Shown here piece by piece: positions 43,649 through 54,665 of a DNA stretch of 64,000 nt; position 1 is the stretch's first letter; the number at the start of each line of letters is the position of its first letter. The stretch is from Aquatica leii (taxonomy: Eukaryota; Arthropoda; Insecta; Coleoptera; Lampyridae), in contig CM069432.1 of NCBI GenBank assembly GCA_035610365.1, positions 267,775,177 to 267,839,176 of the forward strand, in the 5' to 3' direction. A program made the translations under genes and the position numbers. Below the pieces are notes generated by a model that was not told where the DNA came from, did not search any database, and saw nothing but the letters and a program-made list of their open reading frames with translations.

Positions 43649-44496
43649 TTAGAAACAGGCAGTGTCTCGTTTTATTTTATCTTCAGTGTGTTGTCGTTAG
43701 CTGATTTCGTCGTACTGGTAAATATACCTAAATAATATTTGTACAAATTTAACTAGAGAGAAATGGATAGACTTTTTATAATTATGTGGCAGTGATGTAA
43801 CCAAAATCAGTGTTTTGTCACGACAATGTAAAGTATATGTCTCGGTGGTATAAAGGTGTCATTTTATATATGTGATATAGAAAAAAAAACTAACATAAAT
43901 AATACGTTCCTTATTACACACATTGCGTACATGGACGGCGCGATTCTGAAACCCAGTTTACCTAGCTATATGTTTGTTCTTAGAAGAAGGTATTGTTCCG
44001 TTTTTTCTTTTCTCGAGTGTACTTAGAAATAGGTAGTATCTCGTTTTCTCTTTTCTCTTCTTAACTAGAAGGAAATGTATATAACTTAACATTTTAAAAT
44101 ACTATAATCAAACATACCAGTTATATAACAGAATTACATATAAGTTACGTATTTCAATTTTATATTTTTAATGCGGAAACAGATTGAATCTTTGTACTTA
44201 ACACTTTTAATGGTTTCGTTAAAAATGAATTATCGGATGTGACTAAGTTAGAGAACTCCATAGATATTTGCGATCAAATTTTGGAGTCTTGTTTTGGCGA
44301 TGCAAATGTTTTCGTGTTGATAGTTAGCTATAAGTAGACTTACAAGAAGACATAGCGTTTCTTTTGTCGATAACATTAAATTTGTTTACTTTTTATGAAA
44401 TATAAAAAGGCTTCCAAGCGACTTTTGAAGTATTTTGTTGGTTTAGTTTCGCAATTGTTGGAAAATGCACTTTACTTTATGTTATCGTTTTAATCA
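43649..44496 (+). promoter_or_regulatory. Leader / promoter region upstream of alpha, unit C
   Basis: Counterpart of 5823-6779. It has a second right-type TIR at 43993-44022 and a shortened G+C-rich spot near 43917, and it lacks part of the sequence following the second TIR. The segment from about 44150 to the donor at 44497 is conserved. Confidence 0.4.
44171..44330 (+). pseudogene. Frameshifted upstream ORF in the leader, unit C
   Basis: Matches 6447-6605 but has a 2-nt insertion (cacttttaatgg instead of cacttaatgg), after which the frame ends within about 12 codons. The nucleotide sequence remains conserved beyond the shift, so conservation here is more likely for RNA or transcription than for this peptide. 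Confidence 0.5.
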
Positions 44497-44698
44497 GTAA
44501 GATTATATTGTAGTTGTTGATATTGCTGTTAATCTGTTCTTATCGTAAGTTTTGCATGGCGTTGTTGAATTAAATCTTTGGGGTTTGTATGGCTGTACAC
44601 TTTGCTAACATTTTATTTGGTATTTACATTGGTTGTATGGACATAACAAAACATAGCTGTTTATAATAAACAAAAAGTCATATAGTATTCCTTTCCAG
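44497..44698 (+). other. Predicted 5'-UTR intron of alpha, unit C
   Basis: Same signals as units A and B; 202 nt. The acceptor lies 10 nt before the ATG at 44709. Confidence 0.55.
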
Positions 44699-44708
44699 AA
44701 TTACGAAG

Positions 44709-47700
44709 ATGAAGATAACTTCTCTGGAATTCGTTTCGCATTTCCATTCGCTGAAAGGCACGACTGTCGGCGAAAAGCAGAAGAACCTTTACAACCTCTT
44801 AAAGGAAAGCGACTTATCCGACTTTGATTTTTCGCATTTAGTACCAAGAACTATACTAGAGGAAAAATTAAAACTTGAAGTTTTGATATATTTCAGGAGA
44901 GTGCCTGAAATTTTGGAAATCCTCAAAAGCGAAAACCCCGACAGCGTCAAAAGGGTTTTTAAGCTCGATCGATGGTTTTTTGAAACCGCGTTTGATAACA
45001 TCACCGGAAAGGATTTGGTGGCAGAGATATTTCCGTTCGTGTCGTTTAACGTTAAAGTGAAGCTTCTGAATAAACTATCGGCGATTTTGACTAACACTCG
45101 ATTAGCTGATGAAATATACAAAGCCGTTGGAGATGTTTACGGTTTGCACTTGGCATCGAAAATACTCCCAGCTTGCAGTTACGACCTCATAATTGAAAAT
45201 TTGGAGACTCACAAACTGAAGCTACCACCCAAACACTTGTGCCTGATTATTAAAAAATTCCCCGAACATAGGGAGAAACTCTTAGAGACCTTAGAAAGAT
45301 TTAACATCGAGAGGGAATGTAATAACATTCTTGTGTTTTTGAAAAACAGCGATGTGTCATCTTACTTAAAATTACATAAAAAGCACGAGTTGAAGAACAA
45401 GATGGGTTGGAGAACCACCGATCGGTTTATTAGCGACAATAAAGAAGCCGTTGTGCAAGATCCCAACGTTTACTATAAAATCCTACACAACCAACAAATT
45501 GCGAAGAGTCTTAGCGGCGATTTTGGTCGATTCTTCAAGAATTTGTTCCCTGATGATATTGAAGAATTCAGCAATGCGCGAAAATCGATCGTGTCTAAAT
45601 TAAATTTATTGCCGCGTCAAGTTAACGCATTGAATTTGTATCTAACGACGTTTCGTTTAGTGTACGGTTCAGAAATTTGGGAGCATCCAGAATTAGTCAC
45701 AGTTAAATTGTTAAAAATGCTCGATCCGGAAGAACGAGGTAAACGAATCAAAGACGAGTACAGGTCGAGCGTTAACGAAGACGAATGGAAATGCCTGTAT
45801 AATATTCAAACGTCGATGCCATTTTTGAAGAAGAGAATCTCGTTAACTTCAGATATTAGATCCCGTGCCCAACTTATCGGTTTGTTGGTGGATACTTGTA
45901 AAATTAACGAGGATAAAACGGCTTTGATCCATGTATGCAAATATATGCTTAGTAAACACCGTAACGATCATATCTCAGTACGTTTGGCTTTTTTCCGCCA
46001 CTTACGCGAAAATTTTGTGTTGGAGAAGTTGGAGGAAGAGCACTGGGTCCCCATAAACGAGTTGATTCAAATTTTTCAGATGAACCAAGAATCGTTTTAC
46101 GAGGCCGGCGAATTTTTAGAATGTTACATTCATTATCGTTTGAGAAAAAACTTGCCTGTTAAAGAGGAACTGACTCAGTGGATAACTAATAAAGAAACCA
46201 ACTTGAATTTGATCAGGTCCGTGCCTGCTTACGAAAAAATTTGTTTGCAAGGATTTGGAGAGATTATACCGGGCGAAGATTTGTTACTGATAGATTACTT
46301 AATTGCAATTTACGACTATAATTGTCGCAACAAAACTGACGAAATACCTTTATTTGCTTACCCAAAAGCAATCGAAGTTTTGAAACAAAACGTTTCGGAA
46401 TGTGGGTGGAAGGGTCGAGTTTACGACTTACTAGTCTTCTTCCTCAACCACGTCAGCGCAGAGGAAAAGCCAGTGTATCTAAATCTGCTGATGTGTTTAA
46501 CTCGTAGACAAAGATTCTGCAAATGCACTGTTTACGACAATTTATTAAAGAACGATCCCGTTTTGATACTGCGCAATATCGAAGATGTGATGCATTTTGT
46601 TCTGAAAATGGTCAATGAAGACAAGAAAGTGTTTTTGAAGCGGTTGAGGTACTATCATCATTTGAACGTACCACAATCGGCTGTTGAATGTTGCACTAAA
46701 TACGAAAAGTATCTAACAGATTGTGATGCCTACGACAAAAACGAAATTGAAGAATCTGCGTTTATCGGCATGTCGATTTTAATGACCAAAGAAGATTTTC
46801 TCGCGTATGCGTTCAATTTCTACCCGGAAGAACCGCGCGCGTGTGCTGACAAAAACAAATTCAAAAGGCAAAAGTGGGTGTGCCGCAACGTCAAAAATAT
46901 TTACCCGGCGTCGAACGTGTTGGCACCGGTCTTAAACTTCTGCAAAGGCGATTACTTGAAACTAACTTTGGGGTCTTTGTACTCGATCTGCGGTAACGTG
47001 AACGAGGACAAGCTTATACCAGCATTGAACGATTTATCAAATCGAGGTGTTTCCGTTCAGAAGCACTGCTTGCACTTGTCGTTTCGTTACATGAATCGGC
47101 AGTGTATTTACAACGCGATCAATAAATTCATGGATGTCAAAACCAAACCATCCGTGAGGAAATTCATTTTAAAAGTGTTGTTTAATTTCTTCTCGAAGAA
47201 TCCTAGCGACTACACCTGGGATCTTGTGAAAAGAAGTGTTAACCTTCTTGACGAATCTGACGCGGAAGCGTTTGCTCTATTTTTACAAGTGAACAAAATC
47301 CCTAAAGAGTATTTACCGCGTTATCAAGTATTTGCTTGGGACGTTTTGTTTAAATTGCCGAATCCAGGCGGAGTACTCAATACCAAACTGGCTTCGGTAT
47401 TGAATTCAATTGACAACGAGGGTAGCCAAAGGCTACCAGTTGATTTCTGCCAAAATATTGTTAACAGTCATCTTTTTCACGCCGATGAACTCGACGTTTT
47501 ACACACCAGTGTACAAGCATTTGCTTGTAAGTACATTATATACTGTAAAGACGCGGAGCAGAAAGTCGCACGTCTCCAATCCGTTTTTGCCATGATGAAG
47601 TACTACATTAACAATCGATGGTCGCATCGCCAATACCGCGATACAACTCGTTCCTACTGTTCCAATTTTTTGCAAACTTTTTGCTCCGAATTCATAAATA

Positions 47701-48191
47701 ACCGTAGCAACGACAGGGAACTGTTACAAAATTTGTTTGAAATGTGGAATAATTTGGTACAACCTCACGAAGACTTTAAAGATTATTTGTATTTGAAGTT
47801 TACGTTAATGTACCTGGAGCGATATTCGTCGCAGCAGTTTGCTAAAGAGTTTCTGCAAGTCTGTAACCGCTTAACCGAAATTTACGGGTTGGTTATAATC
47901 GAGTTGTTGTGCAAAGTTTTTTCCGGCTTTGTCGTTACGTGTTTGAAACGCGAAGGTGAAGAACACGCCTGTAGTCGTTATCGGTTCATAGAGGATTTGG
48001 TTAAGGTTTCTGATTCTGATGCTGGCGCGTTGGCGGCGATTTTATTAATGCACGGCGACGATTCTTACGATTATAAAATTGAGGATAAAAGGAATGAGAT
48101 CATCCAGACTTTGGAAGATAAGAAAAACGTTGTTGTCGATTTATTCTTATGTCGCCAAATTAGAGGAACAACTACTTTAGATTATTATTAA
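44709..48191 (+). CDS. Alpha gene, unit C: large helical-repeat protein, full length
   Basis: 1160 aa, same length and start as unit B. Its N-terminal part is closer to unit A (for example KRVFKLDRWFF, EHREKLLETLERF) and its middle is closer to unit B (for example GWKGRVYDLL, CLTRRQRFCKC). This mosaic pattern fits gene conversion or unequal exchange between units. The Leu codon TTG stands where unit A has TAG. Function unknown. No disrupted motif. Confidence 0.9.
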   Translation: MKITSLEFVSHFHSLKGTTVGEKQKNLYNLLKESDLSDFDFSHLVPRTILEEKLKLEVLIYFRRVPEILEILKSENPDSVKRVFKLDRWFFETAFDNITGKDLVAEIFPFVSFNVKVKLLNKLSAILTNTRLADEIYKAVGDVYGLHLASKILPACSYDLIIENLETHKLKLPPKHLCLIIKKFPEHREKLLETLERFNIERECNNILVFLKNSDVSSYLKLHKKHELKNKMGWRTTDRFISDNKEAVVQDPNVYYKILHNQQIAKSLSGDFGRFFKNLFPDDIEEFSNARKSIVSKLNLLPRQVNALNLYLTTFRLVYGSEIWEHPELVTVKLLKMLDPEERGKRIKDEYRSSVNEDEWKCLYNIQTSMPFLKKRISLTSDIRSRAQLIGLLVDTCKINEDKTALIHVCKYMLSKHRNDHISVRLAFFRHLRENFVLEKLEEEHWVPINELIQIFQMNQESFYEAGEFLECYIHYRLRKNLPVKEELTQWITNKETNLNLIRSVPAYEKICLQGFGEIIPGEDLLLIDYLIAIYDYNCRNKTDEIPLFAYPKAIEVLKQNVSECGWKGRVYDLLVFFLNHVSAEEKPVYLNLLMCLTRRQRFCKCTVYDNLLKNDPVLILRNIEDVMHFVLKMVNEDKKVFLKRLRYYHHLNVPQSAVECCTKYEKYLTDCDAYDKNEIEESAFIGMSILMTKEDFLAYAFNFYPEEPRACADKNKFKRQKWVCRNVKNIYPASNVLAPVLNFCKGDYLKLTLGSLYSICGNVNEDKLIPALNDLSNRGVSVQKHCLHLSFRYMNRQCIYNAINKFMDVKTKPSVRKFILKVLFNFFSKNPSDYTWDLVKRSVNLLDESDAEAFALFLQVNKIPKEYLPRYQVFAWDVLFKLPNPGGVLNTKLASVLNSIDNEGSQRLPVDFCQNIVNSHLFHADELDVLHTSVQAFACKYIIYCKDAEQKVARLQSVFAMMKYYINNRWSHRQYRDTTRSYCSNFLQTFCSEFINNRSNDRELLQNLFEMWNNLVQPHEDFKDYLYLKFTLMYLERYSSQQFAKEFLQVCNRLTEIYGLVIIELLCKVFSGFVVTCLKREGEEHACSRYRFIEDLVKVSDSDAGALAAILLMHGDDSYDYKIEDKRNEIIQTLEDKKNVVVDLFLCRQIRGTTTLDYY

Positions 48192-48286
48192 ACATTTGTT
48201 ATCGTAATTTACGTTTAGTTCTAATAAAAACATTCATAAGCTTATACTTGTATACTTATAATATAATTTTTTCAGAATTTGGCAAC
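48192..48286 (+). promoter_or_regulatory. Alpha-beta junction, unit C (95 bp)
   Basis: Same elements and length: AATAAA at 48223, acceptor ending at 48275, beta ATG at 48287. Confidence 0.7.
48223..48228 (+). terminator. Polyadenylation signal of alpha, unit C
   Basis: AATAAA 31 nt after the alpha stop; the next acceptor (beta) ends at 48275. Confidence 0.7.
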
Positions 48287-51200
48287 ATGGCTTTAACGAC
48301 TGATGAATTTGTCGCCGCGTTTCACGCCGTAACGGGACCAACGCTAGGGGCCGCAAGGAAAAATCTCTTCAGATTGTTGAACGATAACGCCGACGCCGTC
48401 TTTGATCTTACACGGATTAAACCCCAAACGTTACCAGAGCAAAGTCTAAAGCTTGAGGTCTTAAACTTCTATAAAAACAAAAGCGAAATCTTAGCGATGC
48501 TACAAGAAGAAAATCTAGCAGTCGTTGCGAAAATCTTAAACTTGGACTGGTTCGTAAAAGACACGTTTGGGACTATGGACGGAAAGTGTTTGGTTTCTGA
48601 AATTTTCCCCAACTTATCGTATAACTCCAAGCTGAAGTTATTAAACAGACTGAGTTTACTGGTTGACGATACGTCTAAATGCGACGAATTTTTTTGGGCC
48701 GTGGATGAAACTTACGGAACGTACTTGGCATCGAAGTTACTACCCGGTTGCAGCGAAACCTTAATCTTAAAGACTTTGGAAAGTTATAGAATAGAACTTA
48801 ATCCCAAACAACTCTTGGTAACTATCAAAAGAAATCCTTCCATAACAGAAGAAATTTTTGCAAAGTTACACAATTACAAGAACCCTAGCTTTGATATGGG
48901 TTTGAAATACGATATAGTATTTAAGTACCTAATGCAAAACGATCTACCAAGTTTCATTCGCTTGAACGAAAAATACGCGATGTGTTTCAAGCTGGGTACC
49001 AGAGCTAGCTGCAAATTCATAACCAACAACAACGATGGTTGTTTAAATCACTCGGCGAAACTCCACAGACTGTTAAAAAGCGACCAAATCGGTAAATGCC
49101 TGCGTGAACGTTTTCCCAAATTCTTTTCGAATATTTTTCCGAAGTCTTTTGAAAGCTTGATCGACGAGTTTTCGTATTTGGCATCGTTATTGGTTAACTT
49201 TAAAAACGAAGACAAGCTAAATCTAATGTTTGACACGTTTAAAAGTATCTACGGTTGTGATTTACTCGATCACTATCGCTTCATGGTTCCCGAAATTTTT
49301 GAATGGATGTCGTTCGACTACAAGGAGCGATGGATGGAAAATGCTTCAAAACCAAAAGAAATATCTGACGAAATTTGGATCAGTTTTATGGGAACTGAAA
49401 AGTCTCTTCTGTTACTCAAAGAGAGAATTGCGCTAACATCGAACGTCAAAGAAAGGGAGCGGTTAGTGAAAGCGTTAGTGAGTACATGCAAAATTAACAA
49501 AAACGAAGATGCGTTTGTGAATGTGTGTGAATATATGGTGAATAAGCACCGTAATGATCACTTGACAGTGAGATGCGCTTTTTTGAATTCTGCTATGAAT
49601 AATTTTGATTTAAAAAAATTGAGCGACAGGCATTGGAAGTATATAAATCAATTGATTCGTCCTGTGTGCGATAACTTCGACTCCCATTGGTTAACTTCAA
49701 AATACCTTGAAGATTACGTACACGTTTGTTTTGAAAACGACTTACCAGTCACCGAACACATTAAATTATGGCTCAAACAGCCGTACATTTCTGACAACAT
49801 TTTCCCGAATAAACGCGAATACAAAAAACGGTGTTTAGAAGAATTTCTACAAGTTCTTCCGTTATGTTTCTCAGGGGAGGAACTTAATCAGCAGTACTCG
49901 TGTTATCTGTCGCGAATTTCGGCCTGGAACAAACGTCATCCTCAGGATACAATTTCTATTTTTAAACACGAACACATCCTAAACACTGTCTTACAGGAAG
50001 TGGGGAGCATCGATCCGTCGGAGGAGGCCCAACAAGTTGCAATGCATTGCATTATCTCCGATTTCGAAAAAGCGAGCGGGTTAAAAATTTTGGAAACGTT
50101 GACTAAATCTAAACGAATCTATATAACTATAGATGTTAAATGGTTGTTCAGACATCGTCCTTTAGAAATTTTACCACATGTAGATTCTTTGATGCAACAC
50201 GTGGTGCGTCAAAATTTTTCTAATTGTAAATTACGTGAGATTTTTGGAGCGGTTATGGATCCGGAAGTTAAAGAAGCCGTCTGCGCGGCTTGTTACGAAA
50301 TTATGAAGACCGGAACTGACGATTACAAAAAGCATGCGATGGTTGTTTTATCTGTTGCGTTAACACCTGAAGATTTTTTACTTTGCCTACAAGAACATTG
50401 TCCAAAACTATTGACAAACTTAGACCTTATTAGTAAGTTTCAACAAAACATTCCAGGCTGTTTACAGAATGTTGCACCGACTCACCTCACTTTGCCAATT
50501 ATTTTAAAGTATTGCCAAGGGGATTTGTTGAAATATGCTCAAAACGCCTTGCATCGCGCTTGCAATAACGTAGCGGAAAAAAGACTTTCGCATGTGATTG
50601 ACGTATTAAACGCTCGAGCCGTTTCAGTGAGGAAGCACTCCATCGTGCTGGCATCGAAGCTATTAAACAAAGCGGCTACTCAAACCGCGATTAAAAACTT
50701 CATGCTCAACGAAAAAAATCCATCACTGCGCAAAAACCTATTCAAATCGATCTTCAATTGGTTCTTAAGAAATCCCGACGATTATCTTTGGCAATTGGTT
50801 AAAGAAAATATCGAAACGATCGGCAAGGATGACACAGAAGCGTTTTGTAAATTAGCAAATTCGAAACGTGTACCAAAGTCCTTTTTTGTAAGATACATTG
50901 TGTTCGCGTGGACCACTTTGGATAAACTTCCCTACAATGGGAAACTCGAAGAGGGAAAATGCAGAATTTTGGAATCGATTACGCCAGACAATGTTGCCTC
51001 GTTACCGAAGGATTTCTGCACTGAATTAATACGTAACAACCTCTTCCAAAAAACCCACGAAAAATTGCAAGACGCGTTAAATTTATTCACTTCCCAATAT
51101 TTAATTTTTTCTGGTACTGACTGCGCAGACGAAGTGTTGACCGTAATCAAAAAATTTTCGCGAGTGTCGTCTAAGGCGATTTATGATTTTGTCAAAGAAT

Positions 51201-51703
51201 TTTGTCTCTTTTTTGTCAAGAAAAAGACTAAAAACGTAAACGTTTTAAACGCTTTTAACAGTTGTTGGAATAAGAGTTTTGAGCCGTGCCAGGCTTTAGA
51301 AAATTACTTGTACATTCAGTTTACTTTAATCTATGTTGATTGTTTAAAGAACAAATCGGTTGATGAAGCTGGAGGTAGAATCGCCCAGCTTTGTAACAGT
51401 CTTTTCGACAGTGGATGCTTAGATATATCCATTTTGAAGGAAGTGTTTACAGATGACTTCAGTGACAACTTTTTCGAAGACTACGATGGAAATTTGGATG
51501 AAAATAATTTCTTGTTTATTGATAGTCTTGTGAAAAGTGGCAAAAGCGACGCATGCCTTGGTTTGGCTCTAGCTCTGATACCCGACGATTTAAATTTGGT
51601 TCCAAAAACCAAAGTTATTTACGATTCAATTTTGGACGCGGCTGCTCATAATCCGCATCCGTTAGTTCAAATACAACTTCATCGCTACTTAATTACTAAG
51701 TGA
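48287..51703 (+). CDS. Beta gene, unit C: large helical-repeat protein
   Basis: 1138 aa, no indel. Mostly like unit B, but with a dense cluster of private replacements at residues ~411-475 (49515-49710): VNVCEYMVNKHRNDH, RCAFLNSAMNN, and DNFDSHWLTS where A and B have GNVESAWLIS. That cluster suggests a conversion tract from a copy outside the window, or fast evolution of this surface. KHRNDH is kept. Polyadenylation signal at 51763-51768. Confidence 0.9.
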   Translation: MALTTDEFVAAFHAVTGPTLGAARKNLFRLLNDNADAVFDLTRIKPQTLPEQSLKLEVLNFYKNKSEILAMLQEENLAVVAKILNLDWFVKDTFGTMDGKCLVSEIFPNLSYNSKLKLLNRLSLLVDDTSKCDEFFWAVDETYGTYLASKLLPGCSETLILKTLESYRIELNPKQLLVTIKRNPSITEEIFAKLHNYKNPSFDMGLKYDIVFKYLMQNDLPSFIRLNEKYAMCFKLGTRASCKFITNNNDGCLNHSAKLHRLLKSDQIGKCLRERFPKFFSNIFPKSFESLIDEFSYLASLLVNFKNEDKLNLMFDTFKSIYGCDLLDHYRFMVPEIFEWMSFDYKERWMENASKPKEISDEIWISFMGTEKSLLLLKERIALTSNVKERERLVKALVSTCKINKNEDAFVNVCEYMVNKHRNDHLTVRCAFLNSAMNNFDLKKLSDRHWKYINQLIRPVCDNFDSHWLTSKYLEDYVHVCFENDLPVTEHIKLWLKQPYISDNIFPNKREYKKRCLEEFLQVLPLCFSGEELNQQYSCYLSRISAWNKRHPQDTISIFKHEHILNTVLQEVGSIDPSEEAQQVAMHCIISDFEKASGLKILETLTKSKRIYITIDVKWLFRHRPLEILPHVDSLMQHVVRQNFSNCKLREIFGAVMDPEVKEAVCAACYEIMKTGTDDYKKHAMVVLSVALTPEDFLLCLQEHCPKLLTNLDLISKFQQNIPGCLQNVAPTHLTLPIILKYCQGDLLKYAQNALHRACNNVAEKRLSHVIDVLNARAVSVRKHSIVLASKLLNKAATQTAIKNFMLNEKNPSLRKNLFKSIFNWFLRNPDDYLWQLVKENIETIGKDDTEAFCKLANSKRVPKSFFVRYIVFAWTTLDKLPYNGKLEEGKCRILESITPDNVASLPKDFCTELIRNNLFQKTHEKLQDALNLFTSQYLIFSGTDCADEVLTVIKKFSRVSSKAIYDFVKEFCLFFVKKKTKNVNVLNAFNSCWNKSFEPCQALENYLYIQFTLIYVDCLKNKSVDEAGGRIAQLCNSLFDSGCLDISILKEVFTDDFSDNFFEDYDGNLDENNFLFIDSLVKSGKSDACLGLALALIPDDLNLVPKTKVIYDSILDAAAHNPHPLVQIQLHRYLITK

Positions 51704-51762
51704 ATTATGTTTGTTTTGTTTTGGGCTTTTTGGTTTTTGGGAATGATAATGTACATACATTG

Positions 51763-51768
51763 AATAAA
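51763..51768 (+). terminator. Polyadenylation signal of beta, unit C
   Basis: AATAAA about 60 nt after the beta stop, same context as unit B. Confidence 0.75.
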
Positions 51769-52559
51769 ATTATTAATACACCTCTTCACCTTTCAGTTTT
51801 TTACACATTTTTTAGGTAGATTTGGACACGATTTTTGAAAACGAATTCTTGTGTCTAAGTAGATTCCATGTTTGATTACTTTAATTCCTTGGTTTTTCTT
51901 ACTTCAAACTCCAATTTACTCTGATCTTAGTTTATCGGGATTAAAAATATCTTTCGCTATACGAAAGTTTTTAATCATTGGTAGAGTACTTCAATTATCT
52001 TATGATCATGACGTCATACATTTACGCATATGCGTCATTCATAAATGAAACCTAAAATCATAAGTTATGTAGCAAATGTTTAACGATAACGACATTTTTA
52101 GGTTGTGTAGTATAAAAAACAGCTGCTACCAAACTCGTTTTCGTATTCTACGCAATGTCTAGGAGATAATCGACAAACTCTACTTATTAATATGAGGTTT
52201 TCGAATGTAATACAAATAATTTGACTTGCATTGTAGAAAACAATCGATTGGCGTGATTGGGCTACTAGTAACAAAAATAATCTTTTTGTTATAGAAGTTT
52301 ATATTGAAACACATTAATTCTAAATATGATTATTGTAAATATAACTAATTTTTAATACAACTAACGACTATCAGATTTATATATCATATTTATAAACAAT
52401 GTCCGCGGATAACTTTCATTACTATTTATTTACACCGGCACAGGCCGAGGATACTCTCTTTTGGTAACGCGGCACCGTGGCGATAACGCCAGTTCTCATC
52501 ATTTTATCTACTTCCGTGGGTATTGAAGTAGCAGTCTTGGCTAACGTAGTTATTGCCAG

Positions 52560-52685
52560 TAAACTGGGCTAGACGATCAACGTGGAGCACTTACCTTGCC
52601 TTTGGGTGCTTTTCGGATACGGTATACGACGTCATTAATACGCTGCAGAACTTTATAAAGGCCTTCCCACTGCTTCTGCAACTGA
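52560..52685 (-). pseudogene. Ty3/Gypsy integrase C-terminal fragment
   Basis: The minus strand reads QKQWEGLYKVLQRINDVVYR, then RKAPKGKV and, after a frameshift, VLHVDRLA. This matches the conserved W-E-G-P-Y ... V-Y-R-I ... V-H-x-D-R-L pattern at the end of Ty3/Gypsy integrases. Its distance from the integrase core relic at 54411-54530 (about 1.7 kb) is too large for one intact element, so it is probably a second fragment. Confidence 0.8.
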
Positions 52686-52737
52686 GGATATAGTACATTT
52701 TTCTATAGTGGGTAATGTTGGTAACAAGCACGTCACC

Positions 52738-52925
52738 ACGGCTAGCTGAAATGTCAGCGTGTAGGCGTGGTTAAGAAAGCTACAATAAAGGAAGAAAAAA
52801 ATAAGCACCACTCCTTATACTGGCAAGATTTTCGGCTCGGAGACACCAACGGTACCTCTGAACCCACTGTCAAAGAGATTAGGATAAAGCAAAGAAAGAT
52901 AATCTACGAGAAAGCGTATATAATT
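52738..52925. repeat. Dispersed repeat, copy 1
   Basis: Starts ccacggctagctgaaatgt and contains gcaccactccttatactgg and cggagacacc. A diverged second copy is at 56253-56430 in the same orientation. It adjoins Gypsy integrase sequence, so it is probably the 3' non-coding or LTR-proximal part of that element family. Confidence 0.5.
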
Positions 52926-54289
52926 TTTTAAATAATAGCACTTACTTGCCATAACAAGAACAAACAGGAATAAACTACCGGTTACATAAGCATAAACACG
53001 GTCAATAATTTTCAATACAAAATTTAAATCATCGGTGATAATTGATTTCGCTGGAAACGATCAACTATTAAAGTTTGCATGCCGGCGCGAACAAATATTG
53101 TGATTTAAAAAAAAATAAAAGCAACGTTTAAATGAGTACATTGGAAAACTTACCCTACCGAAATTCCTTAAAGCAGGTAGCTGGATGGCAGCTACATCCG
53201 AAAGTTCGATTTGATCTCATAGGTCATTGGGTATGCGACTTAATTCCCGGGGAAATTACTCTTTCCACAACTTAATAATGGCTTGAATCGAATTACCCCG
53301 ACTCTACCAGACTTGCCATAAGTATCTTAAAATACTAAAAGCAACATCATTTACCTGTGAGAGCCAACTACATCGAGAATCGCCCTAATTCCGTCAGTAT
53401 ACAGAAACACTCTTCATTTCAGCGAAATCGATAAGAGCGTAATAGAAATAATCGACGATGAAAATTAAATAGAAAGAAGAATTACTTACAATTAAGGGGG
53501 CAGGTTCCTTGTCGAGATGGAACCACTCACAGCGACTTTAGATAGGAAAATGTCCAAGGAAGTGACAAACAAAATACCAGTGACGTAGTAAAGTTTAATT
53601 ACAATTACGTCTATTGGAAAATTAATAAGTAATGACACGTAACACACAACATGTCATCCTGTTGAAACCCACCGTTTGTGCCTTGGCGACATATCTGGTC
53701 TTCATTCTGTCGCTGGCAGTTTGCGTGTTTTTTACGGACCCCCTAATATCCTTCAATCTCTTAATCAACTTGCTGACGTAGTCTTCTCAAGCAATTTTAT
53801 CTTCCAGTCAACGTCCAAATTGCAAGTCGCACGGCTGTATTTCACGGCCAAACATGACACAGGATGGCTTGTGCTTTCGTGAACAGTGATTTAATTTAGA
53901 AAACCAACTTTTTTGGCCTTCTCATCTTTCGGTATTAAGTTTTCTTTAACCTCCCATCTAGTAGAAACCAAAGACATAAGGAACCCTTTCACATCCGCTA
54001 TCTTAAAAATAAGCGGGGGAAGCCTAGGTTGTTTTATTCTTCCTTTTGTTTTTTCTTATGGTTTTGTTTTTCAGACTTCCGGAATCCTGGGTTTTGGTAT
54101 CCCGCTCCAGAAACTTAGTCTTATCGTAATTGTCGAGTCCGGTTTGACAGTTGACTACTAGTCGTTTCTGATGGTTTCTAAGCTTATGACTATTCTTCCG
54201 TCGATCCGATCCACCGGATCTTGTTTATCGTGGAATTTTACAGATTTCTTGTCTCGCTTCCCCTACTCCAGAGCGTGCTCTAGGCTATT

Positions 54290-54665
54290 AATTTATTAGC
54301 TAGCTAACGGAGCTTCCTTTGTAAGGTGCTACCTCCGTTCGCACTCGCCCTGCAAGTAAACTGATGATCGGTATATCATTAGGAAAAAGCATAAGTATTT
54401 TTCCTTCAGATTAAGGATGACGAGGCGTCCTAGTTTCCTTAACTCCCAACAGACGGCAAACTTCTTGAAACAGAGCAGATTCAAAGTTGCGGCTTTGATC
54501 GGAATGTAATTTCAACGGAACTGCAAATTGACAGAACAATGTCTGAGACTGTAGCTGGTTCTTGATTGGGTTGGCCGAATGGCATAACAGGGAACTGCCA
54601 CAAACCAGTTTTGATAGTAAAAGTGGGCTTTCCACGGTCTTTGGGTTTCAGTTCCACCCTTCAAA
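54290..54665 (-). pseudogene. Ty3/Gypsy pol relic, unit C
   Basis: RT block at about 54560-54655, here with more of the upstream part kept (KDRGKPTF, then KTGLWQFPVMPFG), followed after a short gap by the integrase core piece at 54411-54530 (LHSDQSRNFESALFQEVC, where the Gly after Gln is changed to Ser). Unit C keeps ~30 bp lost from A and B. Non-functional. Confidence 0.8.

Larger units (their letters stand above)
52060..53320. other. Unit-C-specific replacement segment
   Basis: About 1.26 kb here replaces about 0.26 kb of units A and B (14350-14612). It contains a Gypsy integrase C-terminal piece (next entry) and a segment at 52738-52925 that is repeated, diverged, at 56253-56430. The rest shows nothing recognisable. 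Likely a retroelement insertion with a flanking deletion. Confidence 0.6.
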
